Of a DNA stretch of 39,220 bases, positions 17,441 through 26,021 are shown in pieces. Every line of letters starts with the position of its first letter. The stretch's first letter is position 1. The DNA is taken from contig DXAL01000024.1 in assembly GCA_019117125.1 (NCBI GenBank), forward strand, positions 1 through 39,220, given 5' to 3'. A program made the translations under genes and the position numbers. Under the pieces are notes generated by a model, which saw nothing but the letters and a program-made list of their open reading frames with translations, was not told where the DNA came from and did no database searches. Source of the DNA: Candidatus Mediterraneibacter merdipullorum (GTDB lineage Bacteria; Bacillota; Clostridia; Lachnospirales; Lachnospiraceae).

Positions 17441-18932
17441 CTCCCGTTATTGTCATAAGGATTTTCTCCTGATCCGCTTCCTCACCCGGCATCTCTCCTT
17501 TCATTTTCCTGTCGTGCAGAATCAGAATCCGGTCAGACAATGCAAGTACTTCCGGCATCTCCGAAGAAAGTACCATAACCGCCATTCCTGAATGAGCAAG
17601 TTTGTGAATCAGATTATAAATTTCTTCTTTCGACCCTACATCAATACCGCGCGTAGGCTCATCCAGCAGCAATATCCTGGGATTTCTCGCAATCCACTTG
17701 GATAAGACCGCTTTCTGCTGATTTCCACCGCTTAAGTGTTTCATCTTCTGATTGACGCTGTGGCATTTTACATTCAGGTTCCTGACACATTCTTCAGCAA
17801 GACTTTTTTCTTTTGAACGGCGTACCAAAAACCGCATTTTTCTCATTTGATTCAGATTAACTATGGCAATATTTGACTTTATATCAAATTCCTGAAACAG
17901 ACCGGTCTGCTTTCTGTCTTCCGGGACAAGTCCAATTCCTGCATTCATTGCCTGCAGCGGATTTTTAAAATTCACTTCTTTTCCCTCGACAGTAATAGTT
18001 CCGTCTGTTTTTTTATCAACTCCGAAAATTACATTTGCAAGTTCGGTTTTTCCGGCTCCAAGCAGTCCTGTAACACCCAGTATTTCTCCTGCTTTCAGTT
18101 CAAATGAAATATCCTCTATGTGCGAAGATGATACGTGTTCCAGTTTCATCACTACCGGAGCATTCGTTAAATCAACCCCTTCCTGTCTCTGCAGATATCC
18201 GGAAGCATCCTTTCCTACCATCTCACGGATGATTTCCGGAATCGAAATATCGCTGACTTCCGCCGTTCTTACATTCTTTCCGTCCCGCAGTATTGTTACG
18301 CGATCGCAGATATCTTTTATTTCATCCAGCCTGTGGGAAATATAAATAACTGAAATATGCTGTTCCCGAAGCTTTTTAATCGCCCTCAGGAAATAGTCAT
18401 ATTCGATCGGCGTCATGGCTGATGTCGGTTCATCCAAAATTACGATTCTGGCATTGCCAAGAAGACACCTGCAGATTTCTGTAAAAAACTGTGCCCCGAT
18501 TCCCAGAGTCCGCACCTGTCGTTTTACATCAAAATCCAGGCTGAGCAAATCCAGCATTTCCCGCGCTTTCCTGTATGTTTCCTTTTCGTTGACCCACATC
18601 TTTTTCCCCAGTTCCCGTCCGAGGAAAATATTGTCTGCCACGGAAAGATGGGGGACAAGTGAAAGTTCCTGATAAATACACTGAATTCCCAGCGCATGCG
18701 CATCCTGTGGATTGTGGATTTCCTTCTCTTCTCCGAATACTTTCACAACGCCCGAATCTTTTTCATGTGCTCCGGACAGGATTTTTATGAGTGTAGACTT
18801 TCCTGCTCCATTTTCTCCAAGGAGCGCATGTATTTCTCCCTCTTTCAGCTCAAAATCAACATCCTTCAAAACCGGCACTCCTGAAAACCCTTTATGAATA
18901 TGTTCCATCTTTATTGCATAAACATCACCCAT
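17424..18932 (-). CDS. Ribose-type ABC transporter ATPase with two nucleotide-binding domains (RbsA-like)
   Basis: The 502-residue protein has two ATPase domains. The first carries Walker A GENGAGKST (39-47) and Walker B VILDEPTSAM, but its signature is degenerate (LGIGAQ). The second has a GLLGAGKTEL P-loop, an intact LSGGNQQK signature and LLLDEPTRGIDVG. One good and one weak signature is usual for RbsA/XylG-type proteins. It powers uptake through the overlapping permease gene. It starts 30 bases after the lactonase gene, so uptake and catabolic genes share one transcript. Confidence 0.95.
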   Translation of the reverse strand: MGDVYAIKMEHIHKGFSGVPVLKDVDFELKEGEIHALLGENGAGKSTLIKILSGAHEKDSGVVKVFGEEKEIHNPQDAHALGIQCIYQELSLVPHLSVADNIFLGRELGKKMWVNEKETYRKAREMLDLLSLDFDVKRQVRTLGIGAQFFTEICRCLLGNARIVILDEPTSAMTPIEYDYFLRAIKKLREQHISVIYISHRLDEIKDICDRVTILRDGKNVRTAEVSDISIPEIIREMVGKDASGYLQRQEGVDLTNAPVVMKLEHVSSSHIEDISFELKAGEILGVTGLLGAGKTELANVIFGVDKKTDGTITVEGKEVNFKNPLQAMNAGIGLVPEDRKQTGLFQEFDIKSNIAIVNLNQMRKMRFLVRRSKEKSLAEECVRNLNVKCHSVNQKMKHLSGGNQQKAVLSKWIARNPRILLLDEPTRGIDVGSKEEIYNLIHKLAHSGMAVMVLSSEMPEVLALSDRILILHDRKMKGEMPGEEADQEKILMTITGGEANE

Positions 18933-18962
18933 GTTTTCACCTCCTTGCCTGATCTTATTATG

Positions 18963-20006
18963 TTAATATTTGTCGTACCAGTGGACCATCGGAAGACCTG
19001 CAACCGGTGAGCGGAAATACGGAATACTTGTTTCTTTTAAAGCTCCAATGTAGACCGTCTTCCTGTCCGGACCCCCGAAGCAGACACTCGCCGTCCATGC
19101 ACACGGACCTGCCGCCGTCGGAAACAGAATATCATTTGTCACTTTTCCCGCATAAAATGCGTCATCCAAAGCCTGTATTTTGTCATGGTCGCCAAAATCA
19201 AGAAGAATATGGCCTTCTCCTTCCGGGTCGATAAACCACACTTTATTGGAATATACCATCGTCCCCCACAGGTTTCCGTATTCATCAAAAGCAATGCCAT
19301 CCGGATAAGCTCCCTGTCCCCATTCGGAAGGCCCGTATACTTCTTTATTGTGCAAATCGCCGTTTTCATCACAGCGGAACCGTACAATCCGTCCGCCTTT
19401 TACTCCTGTCGTCTCAACACAGTACAGATATTCTTCCTTTGCATCAAAGCGGACTTCATTGGTAAAGTGAAGACCATCCGCCACAATATGCGCTCCTCTG
19501 TGGTCATAACGGATAATATACCCGTCATCTAGGTCCGGCCGGAGTGCTTCAAGCCAGTTTTTCTTCATCGTTGTTACTGTAATCCAGATACGGTCTTTGG
19601 AATCCCGCAGGACAAAATTAACTTTTCCTATTTCCCTCCCATCTACAGTATCGAATAAAACTTTTGTCTCTCCGGTTTTCCGGTCCATAAGTTCCAGACA
19701 GTCTGTTCCGAAATTAGAAATCAGGATATTCCCTTTCCGGTCAAACGCAAGTCCGTTTGGAAGTGTCCCGTTAAAAAAGCGGTCCACATCATTTGCCGCA
19801 TCCAGTCCGGATACGTTTTTCTGGGTGATAACATTCTGGGTCCCGTCTGCAAGAATATGACATACTCCTCCTCTTGCATCCGCCGCCCACAGACTTCCAT
19901 CCCGCTCAGCCAGAATACATTCCGGGCGCTGCAAATCTCTGCCGATAAATTGCAGCTGTTCCGGGTCAATTTCAAATCCATATAACGGATTATCTTTTTT
20001 CATCAC
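18963..20006 (-). CDS. SMP-30/gluconolactonase/LRE-family lactonase
   Basis: This 347-residue six-bladed beta-propeller carries the metal-ligand positions of the family: a glutamate in QRPECILAE (E29), an asparagine in LPNGLAFDRKGN and an aspartate in YPDGIAFDEYGNLWG. These enzymes hydrolyse sugar or other lactones using a divalent metal. No signal peptide is visible, so it should act in the cytosol. Placed after a dehydrogenase and CoA-transferase, it probably opens a lactone formed by oxidation of the imported sugar. The preferred lactone cannot be deduced. Confidence 0.9.
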   Translation of the reverse strand: MMKKDNPLYGFEIDPEQLQFIGRDLQRPECILAERDGSLWAADARGGVCHILADGTQNVITQKNVSGLDAANDVDRFFNGTLPNGLAFDRKGNILISNFGTDCLELMDRKTGETKVLFDTVDGREIGKVNFVLRDSKDRIWITVTTMKKNWLEALRPDLDDGYIIRYDHRGAHIVADGLHFTNEVRFDAKEEYLYCVETTGVKGGRIVRFRCDENGDLHNKEVYGPSEWGQGAYPDGIAFDEYGNLWGTMVYSNKVWFIDPEGEGHILLDFGDHDKIQALDDAFYAGKVTNDILFPTAAGPCAWTASVCFGGPDRKTVYIGALKETSIPYFRSPVAGLPMVHWYDKY

Positions 20007-20033
20007 TGCACCTCCTTATCTGTTCAACACCCG

Positions 20034-21614
20034 TCAGCTAATCATATCTTTTAATCCAAATTTACCTTCCACATAGATGCTCGTCGGAATCTGTTTCAGG
20101 TCAGGACTGATACGCGGAATGAATTCCATTTTGTCGAGGATATCTTTCTGAAGGTCAATTCCCTTTGCAATCTCAATCAATTCAGGACCGTTTTCATCAA
20201 TCCGGAATACACATCTTTCGGTTACATAATAAACGTTCTGCCCATTCCTGCTCGCAAGTTTTCCATTCAGAGACACCTGCGTTACTTCTTTGACAACTTT
20301 GCATATCTTTCCTTCGGAGAGTATCTCAACGCCTTTTTCCTCACTGAATCTGCACTTGAGACCTTTCCCCATAAAAGTTGAACAAAAGACTATGTTTTTC
20401 GCAGCAGATGTAATATCTACAAATCCCCCTGACCCCGGCGCGATATTTCCCATCTTTGTGGAATTAACATTTCCTTCTGCATCCATCTCACCGCATCCCA
20501 TAAAGGTATAGTCCACACCGGCACCCTCATAAAAATCAAACTGTTCATTTACAGATATAAGTGCAACTGTATTCTGTGATATACCAAAATCAATTCCGCC
20601 CGCAGGCACGCCGCCATAAACACCGGACTCTACCGTAATCATAATATCGTCCATCAGATTTTCTTCCGCCAGGATTGGACCGACTGTATCATTCGGGATA
20701 CCGGTTCCGACATTAATAATGGAATTTTTCTTCAGCTGCATTAAAGCGCGTCTTCCGATTACTTTACGCTCATTCATGGGATAGATATCCAGCTCCGCAT
20801 AAGGTGCTCTGATCTGTCCGGAATATGTATCATCCTGATACCATCCGGACGATTGTCTGTGATTCTCAAACGGATTTTCTGCAACAACGACATAATCCAC
20901 AAACACACCCGGGATTGTGACCTGTTTGGGCGGAATGGAACCCGTACCTACTTTCTGACGAACCTGAACTATAACCTTCCCGCCGAATTTCTTTGTTGCA
21001 AGCACTGCCGGCAGAAGTTCCAATATGCATCCTTCATCGATTGTAGATATATTTCCAAGTTCATCGGCATATGTTCCGCGAATAATCAGATGATCCAATT
21101 TTGTATAGTGATATTTCAGATAATCTTTCCCGTCTATCTGAATCAATTCCACAAGGTCTTCCTTCAACGCCTTTGTCCGCTCGTTCATTTTTCCACCTTC
21201 CAGACGGGGGTCTATAAAAGTTCCCAGTCCTGTCGTCGTAATGAGCGCCGGTTCTCTCCGGTTCACTGCACTGTGCAGATGTGCGCATACACCCAGCGGC
21301 ATGCAGAATGCTTCTACTTTATTATCCGTGATAATCTCCATCAGATTTGGGGCCAGACCCCAGTGCGAACCGATAATTCTTTTTAACATTCCTTCATGAC
21401 CAAGGCGGTTCATACCACCTACTTTGTCTGAAATTCCTGCTGAGTGAAAAAATGTAAGGTCTCTCGGTGTTCCTTCCTCCAGATAGGAACGCTCCATTTC
21501 TTTTAATATCTCTTCCGGCGAGCCGACCAGCGTCATCCCGACCATGCCAAAGACATCCCCGTCTTTTATTGTTTTTACGACCTCTTTTGCCGTAACAAAT
21601 TCTGGTACACGCAT
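20034..21614 (-). CDS. Single-chain acyl-CoA:acetate/3-oxoacid CoA-transferase
   Basis: The 526-residue protein contains both halves of a family I CoA-transferase in one chain, as in propionate CoA-transferase and YdiF. The alpha-like part spans about 1-240. The beta-like part, from about 285, holds the expected catalytic glutamate E329 in TVESGVYGG, followed by AGGIDFGIS and GCGEMDAEG. It would move CoA from acetyl-CoA or another acyl-CoA to a carboxylic acid product of the pathway. The thiolase gene lies 21 bases upstream, suggesting the acceptor is a 3-oxo acid. Exact specificity is inferred from context. Confidence 0.93.
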   Translation of the reverse strand: MRVPEFVTAKEVVKTIKDGDVFGMVGMTLVGSPEEILKEMERSYLEEGTPRDLTFFHSAGISDKVGGMNRLGHEGMLKRIIGSHWGLAPNLMEIITDNKVEAFCMPLGVCAHLHSAVNRREPALITTTGLGTFIDPRLEGGKMNERTKALKEDLVELIQIDGKDYLKYHYTKLDHLIIRGTYADELGNISTIDEGCILELLPAVLATKKFGGKVIVQVRQKVGTGSIPPKQVTIPGVFVDYVVVAENPFENHRQSSGWYQDDTYSGQIRAPYAELDIYPMNERKVIGRRALMQLKKNSIINVGTGIPNDTVGPILAEENLMDDIMITVESGVYGGVPAGGIDFGISQNTVALISVNEQFDFYEGAGVDYTFMGCGEMDAEGNVNSTKMGNIAPGSGGFVDITSAAKNIVFCSTFMGKGLKCRFSEEKGVEILSEGKICKVVKEVTQVSLNGKLASRNGQNVYYVTERCVFRIDENGPELIEIAKGIDLQKDILDKMEFIPRISPDLKQIPTSIYVEGKFGLKDMIS

Positions 21615-21635
21615 TTTTATCTTCCTTTCTTCCTT

Positions 21636-22832
21636 TTACTGACACTTTGTAAAATACATTGCTATTCCCTGTCCGCCTCCGATGCACATTGTAATAAGCG
21701 CGTCTTTCTTATCAGACCTCATTAATTCGTACATGACTTTTGTTGCCAGCACTGCGCCGGTCGCCCCGATCGGATGCCCTATAGATATGCCGCCTCCATA
21801 AATATTGACTTTTTCCATATCCAGTCCAAGGTCTCTTGTTACAGCTACGGATTGGCTTGCAAAAGCCTCATTGATTTCAAACATATCAACGGCCTTCAGG
21901 TCAATATCCAGTTCTGCTGCAATCTGTTCGCATGCATATTTGGGCGCATATCCCATAAGTTCCGCTTCATTTCCGACGATTTTAAATCCTTCTATCTTCA
22001 TTTTAGGCACTGCTCCAAGCCTCTTTGCCGCATCCAGAGACATTACGACTACCGCACCTGCGCCGTCATTCAGACTGGAAGAATTTCCTGCCGTAACGGT
22101 CGCTTCTTCGTCATTCATAAAGCAGGGTCTTAATTTGCCAAGGATTTCCATCGACTGATTTTCTCTCGGACCTTCATCTGTATCAAAGACAGTCACCTGC
22201 CCTTTTCTCCCTTTTATTTCTATCGGAACAATCTCATCTTTGAATTTCCCCGCCTGAATTGCTGCAACAGCCTTTTTGTGGCTCGACAGTGCAAATGCAT
22301 CCTGTTCCTCTCTTGTGACATGATATTTTCTGGCAACATTTTCTGCTGTAACGCCGTTATGGCTGTTGTTCAGCGGCCAGGTCAGAATATCTATCACACC
22401 GTCTTCAAATGTCTTATGTCCCATGCGTGCTCCCCAACGTGCATCTTTTACATAATAAGGAAGCTGGGAAATGCTTTCTGCACCGCCTGCCACAACTACT
22501 TCCGCATGTCCGGTCTGAATCTCCATCATTGCGTCCGCAATAGACTGCAGACCCGAACCGCACTGCCTGTTAACCGAATATGCCGTCGTCTTCTCCGGAA
22601 GTCCGGCTTTTAAACTAATCGCTCTCGCAATAAATCCGTTTTCTGCAATTTCGCCTACATTTCCGATAATGACTTCGTCTACATCATCCGGTGAGATTCC
22701 AGCCCGTTTCACCGCCTCTGCAACAACAACAGCCCCCAGATCGATTGCTGACATTGTTTTCAGACTTCCTCCGAAAGACCCTACAGCAGTCCTGGCTGCA
22801 CTGACAATTACCACGTCCTTTAATCCAACCAT
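21636..22832 (-). CDS. Thiolase (acetyl-CoA C-acyltransferase family)
   Basis: A 398-residue thiolase with all catalytic residues: nucleophile C91 in NRQCGSG, H353 in GGISIGHPIGATG and C383 in MCIGGGQG. In the degradative direction it cleaves a 3-oxoacyl-CoA with CoA to acetyl-CoA and a shortened acyl-CoA. Acetoacetyl-CoA chemistry is the default annotation, but its place in a sugar-uptake operon suggests a hydroxylated 3-oxoacyl-CoA as substrate. It lies 26 bases after the dehydrogenase gene. Confidence 0.95.
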   Translation of the reverse strand: MVGLKDVVIVSAARTAVGSFGGSLKTMSAIDLGAVVVAEAVKRAGISPDDVDEVIIGNVGEIAENGFIARAISLKAGLPEKTTAYSVNRQCGSGLQSIADAMMEIQTGHAEVVVAGGAESISQLPYYVKDARWGARMGHKTFEDGVIDILTWPLNNSHNGVTAENVARKYHVTREEQDAFALSSHKKAVAAIQAGKFKDEIVPIEIKGRKGQVTVFDTDEGPRENQSMEILGKLRPCFMNDEEATVTAGNSSSLNDGAGAVVVMSLDAAKRLGAVPKMKIEGFKIVGNEAELMGYAPKYACEQIAAELDIDLKAVDMFEINEAFASQSVAVTRDLGLDMEKVNIYGGGISIGHPIGATGAVLATKVMYELMRSDKKDALITMCIGGGQGIAMYFTKCQ

Positions 22833-22858
22833 GTTCTTCCTCCATTTGCCCTTGTAAT

Positions 22859-23914
22859 CTACGGTTTAATCACAACTTTTAATGACTTCTCTGCTCTGGT
22901 TGTAAATATTTCATATGCTTTTGAATATTGTGAGAGCGGGAAGACATGTGTTACCAATTTCCTCAATTCGTCCTTATGTCCGTCTGCAATACTGATTGCC
23001 CCTTCCAGAGTATTCGGATTCGCCCGGTTCCCGACAAATTCAATCTCATCCATCACAAGGTGCTTGACCGGTATCGCAACATCTTCCTTTGGAAGACCTA
23101 CGACAGAGATGGTTCCTCCCCTGGCTGCGGACCAGCATGCATTTCTTACCCCCTGCACTGTTCCTGTGGTTTCCATCACACGCATGACGCCATATCCGCT
23201 TGTGTATTCCATAACCTTTTGTACAACATCTTCCTTCCTGTAATCAATCGGGATCGCGCCGAGATTTTCCGCCATTTTCAGTCTGTCGCCGCTGCCCGCA
23301 CAATAAATATTCTTTGCTCCGAGACTCTTACAGCAGATTACAGCCATCCAGCCCTGCGCTCCCGCTCCGTTTACCAGAACATCGTCTCCTGCTTTCAGAT
23401 GGCTGTGTTCAACCATATGCAACGCAATGGATAACGGGTCCATCAGGCAGCCAATCTCAAACTCCATGTCATCTGGCAATTTACAAATCGATCTGATATT
23501 TACGGCTATATATTCTGCATAGGCGCCTGATGAAATATGTCCGTACATCCGGTGTATCTTCGGATTGCCATAATTAAGACAGAGAGTAAAACGACCTTCC
23601 ATACAGTTTTTACAGTGTCCACAGCCAAGATTTGCAATTCCGCACACCCGGTCACCGGCTTTATAACCATACTCAGAAACATTCCTCCCAAGAGCTACGA
23701 TTGTCCCCGCCCATTCATGCCCCGGAATCAGAGGAAATCTCTGAGGCCATTCTCCCGGAAAATCGCCCTGTATGATATGCGGGTCTGTTCCGCATATCGA
23801 AACTGCCTCAACTTTGCACAGGACTTCATTTTCACCTGCCTCGGGCTTTGGGACATCCGTATAAATAAAATCATTTGGTCCCCGCAGGACGATCGCTTTC
23901 ATTATGCCTCCCAT
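22859..23914 (-). CDS. Zinc-dependent medium-chain alcohol/polyol dehydrogenase
   Basis: A 351-residue MDR dehydrogenase. Catalytic zinc ligands are C41 (SICGTD) and H66/E67 (GHEW), with D159 where many relatives have Glu (LMDPLSIALH). Four structural-zinc cysteines are at 98, 101, 104 and 112. The Rossmann motif GAGAQG is at 183-188. The next strand ends in CAGSGDRL without the usual NAD-selecting acidic residue, so NADP use is possible. Relatives oxidise sorbitol, threonine or sugar alcohols. It is the first gene of the nine-gene operon. The start at 23914 has AAAGGAG at eight bases; ATG 23902 is an alternative. Confidence 0.92.
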   Translation of the reverse strand: MGGIMKAIVLRGPNDFIYTDVPKPEAGENEVLCKVEAVSICGTDPHIIQGDFPGEWPQRFPLIPGHEWAGTIVALGRNVSEYGYKAGDRVCGIANLGCGHCKNCMEGRFTLCLNYGNPKIHRMYGHISSGAYAEYIAVNIRSICKLPDDMEFEIGCLMDPLSIALHMVEHSHLKAGDDVLVNGAGAQGWMAVICCKSLGAKNIYCAGSGDRLKMAENLGAIPIDYRKEDVVQKVMEYTSGYGVMRVMETTGTVQGVRNACWSAARGGTISVVGLPKEDVAIPVKHLVMDEIEFVGNRANPNTLEGAISIADGHKDELRKLVTHVFPLSQYSKAYEIFTTRAEKSLKVVIKP

Positions 23915-23928
23915 CTGCTCATCTCCTT

Positions 23929-23949
23929 TATCGATTTTCGATTATCGAT
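23929..23949. repeat. Three 7-base direct repeats in the operon leader
   Basis: TATCGAT, TTTCGAT and TATCGAT occur end to end, followed by a partial TATC. They lie between the promoter candidate and the ribosome site of the dehydrogenase gene. A regulator or DNA-bending protein could bind, but function is unknown. Confidence 0.55.
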
Positions 23950-23960
23950 TATCTAGTTAC

Positions 23961-23993
23961 TAATATATTACCACTGTAGACGTTATTTTTAAA
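23961..23993 (-). promoter_or_regulatory. Probable promoter and operator of the catabolic operon
   Basis: On the minus strand TTTAAA (23988-23993) and TAATAT (23965-23970) are separated by 17 bases, about 50 bases before the first gene. The -10 box lies in a perfect ten-base palindrome TAATATATTA (23961-23970), preceded by TGG. The resulting TGGTAATAT resembles the TGGTATTAT half-site upstream of the GntR gene, so this may be where that regulator binds. It rests on pattern matching only. Confidence 0.5.
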
Positions 23994-24100
23994 TGATTTT
24001 TTCTCCTGTTTTGAATTTTTGTTTAAATTCTCTAATTTTAGTTTTCTTTTTTTAGTTAAATTCCTGATTCTAAATTTAGTTATCAGATTATTTTGGAGTG

Positions 24101-24140
24101 CAAAACACCTCCTGTCAGATATTCTGACAGGAGGTGCTTT
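24101..24140. terminator. Strong bidirectional-type terminator
   Basis: A perfect 13-base stem (24106-24118 with 24124-24136) closes a five-base loop. It is followed by TTTTG on the minus strand and by CTTTTA on the plus strand. It ends the MFS transporter transcript and insulates the operon whose promoter lies just beyond. The stem itself contains AGGAGG. Confidence 0.92.
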
Positions 24141-24161
24141 TAATTTCACAGGAACAAAGAA

Positions 24162-25325
24162 CTATATCCGCTCCGCCTCCGGCAGCATGCCCCACCCTGC
24201 CGCAGCGGCAGTCAGGGCAAATATGCAGTCTGCAACGTACATCACACGGAACCCCAACTGCCCCTCTATCCAGGAAAGTAGCAGCGGAAACACCAGATTG
24301 GATACACCGAACATCAGCATGGAAATAATACTGTAGCATCCGGCAGTCAGCCTGTCGTCCACGATTGCATGAAGATAGTCGAAGATGACTGTCAGAAATA
24401 CCGGAAACACAATGCAGTGCAGCAGGTCTCCCAACACAACTGCAGGCACAAAGCCGGTGGCAATGAGCGCAAACCGGAAAAAAGATATCAGAAATACCGA
24501 AAGAAAGATACGCTTGATGCGGAACCTTCTGATAAATTTTCCGACAATGATAAAGAATACAAATTCCAGAAATATCTTCGTCCCGGAACTGAGGCTGAAT
24601 ATCCGGTTTGCTTTCTCTACCGTACTGCACAGCTCCGTAAGATAAGTTGAAAAGGCAAAATCGCTCCCCACGTAGCTCCCCATCCCCAGAAAACATACCA
24701 GATAAAGCGGCTTGATATAACGTGGTCTGAACATATCCACAAAAGCAGTTTTCTCTTTTCCTCCCCGGATGTGCAGGACCGGGAAACAGATACTGACCGC
24801 TGCGATGCATATGATGAGGAAGAAAATTCCCAGCAAATCGAATCCAGTAAAGGAGAATGCCGAAATGATGCTCCCTCCCAGAAGCGTAACTGTTCCCATA
24901 CCGATGGAGCCCCATTTGCGGATGCGTGGATACGCGATTGTTTCCTGTCTGCACACTTCCTCGAGATAAATCTCATAGGTCCCTATCATCGGCAGCGCAA
25001 TACAGCCATACAGCACTGCGAATAAAAATATTATTTTCTCCGTAACCAGGATCATCCCGGTCAGCACCAGAATCAGTCCCAGAAAATAGAGCCGGATAAA
25101 GGTCTTTTTATCACGGCTCATGGAATAACGGTATCCGAGGAAGGGCTGGAACGCAAAGGAAAATACCGCACCAAACGACGTGACCTTTCCAATCTCTGAC
25201 AGTTCCAGTCCGACTTTCTGCTGCAAAAACATATAATAAAATGTGGATATAATGCCTGCAGTCCCAAAATAGAAAAACGTCACAGCAGCACATATTCCGG
25301 GACCGCCTTTCAGATGTCTTTCCAT
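24162..25325 (-). CDS. MFS transporter, probably sugar or oligosaccharide
   Basis: A 387-residue protein with about twelve hydrophobic segments and MFS features: an opening FFYFGTAGIISTFYYMFL helix, a GKVTSFGAVFSFAFQPFLGY second segment, and a basic loop (SRDKKTF) between helices 2 and 3. The layout is like the LacY-related MFS_1 group, which suggests a sugar symporter or exporter. It starts one base after the beta-phosphoglucomutase stop and so belongs to the glycan-use transcript. Direction and substrate are unknown. Confidence 0.87.
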   Translation of the reverse strand: MERHLKGGPGICAAVTFFYFGTAGIISTFYYMFLQQKVGLELSEIGKVTSFGAVFSFAFQPFLGYRYSMSRDKKTFIRLYFLGLILVLTGMILVTEKIIFLFAVLYGCIALPMIGTYEIYLEEVCRQETIAYPRIRKWGSIGMGTVTLLGGSIISAFSFTGFDLLGIFFLIICIAAVSICFPVLHIRGGKEKTAFVDMFRPRYIKPLYLVCFLGMGSYVGSDFAFSTYLTELCSTVEKANRIFSLSSGTKIFLEFVFFIIVGKFIRRFRIKRIFLSVFLISFFRFALIATGFVPAVVLGDLLHCIVFPVFLTVIFDYLHAIVDDRLTAGCYSIISMLMFGVSNLVFPLLLSWIEGQLGFRVMYVADCIFALTAAAAGWGMLPEAERI

Positions 25326-25326
25326 T

Positions 25327-25992
25327 TCACGCCTCCATCCGGTCTTCTTCCCGAAATTCTTTTATCCGGCAGTCTGTAAAATCCTTTATCCGAAAGTCCG
25401 CAGCTTCCAGCTGGTCAGAGTCTCCCACCCCGACACATCTCATTCCGGCGTTGTGTGCCGCTTCCACACCCGCTTTTGCATCCTCAAAGACAATGCACTC
25501 TTCCGCCCGCAGCTTCAGTCCTCCCGCCGCAGCGAGAAACACCTCCGGGTCCGGTTTGGCCCGGCTTATCATTGTTCCATCCACGATATAATCGAACAAC
25601 TCCCGGATGCCGAGCCTGTCAATGATGATTCCCGCATTTTTGCTTGCCGATGCCAGCGCGGTCTTCCGTCCTTCTCGACGGAGCCGAACAAGAAATTCTT
25701 TTGCACCCGGAAGAATGTCTTCTTCCGTCATTTTTGTTATGTACTCCAGATACCAGCCGTTTTTCATCTCCGCCCATTCTTTCTTTCTGGAATCCGCAGC
25801 TGTCACATGCCCGATTTTCAAAAGGATATTCAGAGACTCTTCCCTGCTTACTCCCTTCAGGCGTTCGTTGTCCGCCTCTGTAAACGGGACGCCAAGTATC
25901 CCGGCGAGTTTTTCCCATGCAAGAAAATGATATTTTGCCGTGTCGCAGATTACTCCGTCCAAATCAAATATCACGCCTTTTATCTCTTCCAT
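25327..25992 (-). CDS. pgmB: Beta-phosphoglucomutase (HAD superfamily)
   Basis: The enzyme interconverts beta-glucose 1-phosphate and glucose 6-phosphate. The 221-residue length fits. The HAD nucleophile and acid are D10 and D12 in FDLDGVICD. The cap motif KYHFLAWEKLA and the LKGVSREESL loop distinguish beta-PGM from generic HAD phosphatases. The later SASKNAG and VFEDAKAGVEAA motifs complete the site. It follows the GH172 and GH65 genes closely. The GH65 phosphorylases release beta-glucose 1-phosphate, so the two enzymes form a logical pair. Confidence 0.93.
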   Translation of the reverse strand: MEEIKGVIFDLDGVICDTAKYHFLAWEKLAGILGVPFTEADNERLKGVSREESLNILLKIGHVTAADSRKKEWAEMKNGWYLEYITKMTEEDILPGAKEFLVRLRREGRKTALASASKNAGIIIDRLGIRELFDYIVDGTMISRAKPDPEVFLAAAGGLKLRAEECIVFEDAKAGVEAAHNAGMRCVGVGDSDQLEAADFRIKDFTDCRIKEFREEDRMEA

Positions 25993-26021
25993 CTTTGTAC
26001 AACCTCCGGTTCTTTTCTGCT

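Noticed and set aside
23929-23953. Possible CRISPR-like or phage attachment repeat
   Set aside because: The units are only 7 bases with no spacers, and no integrase or cas gene is near.
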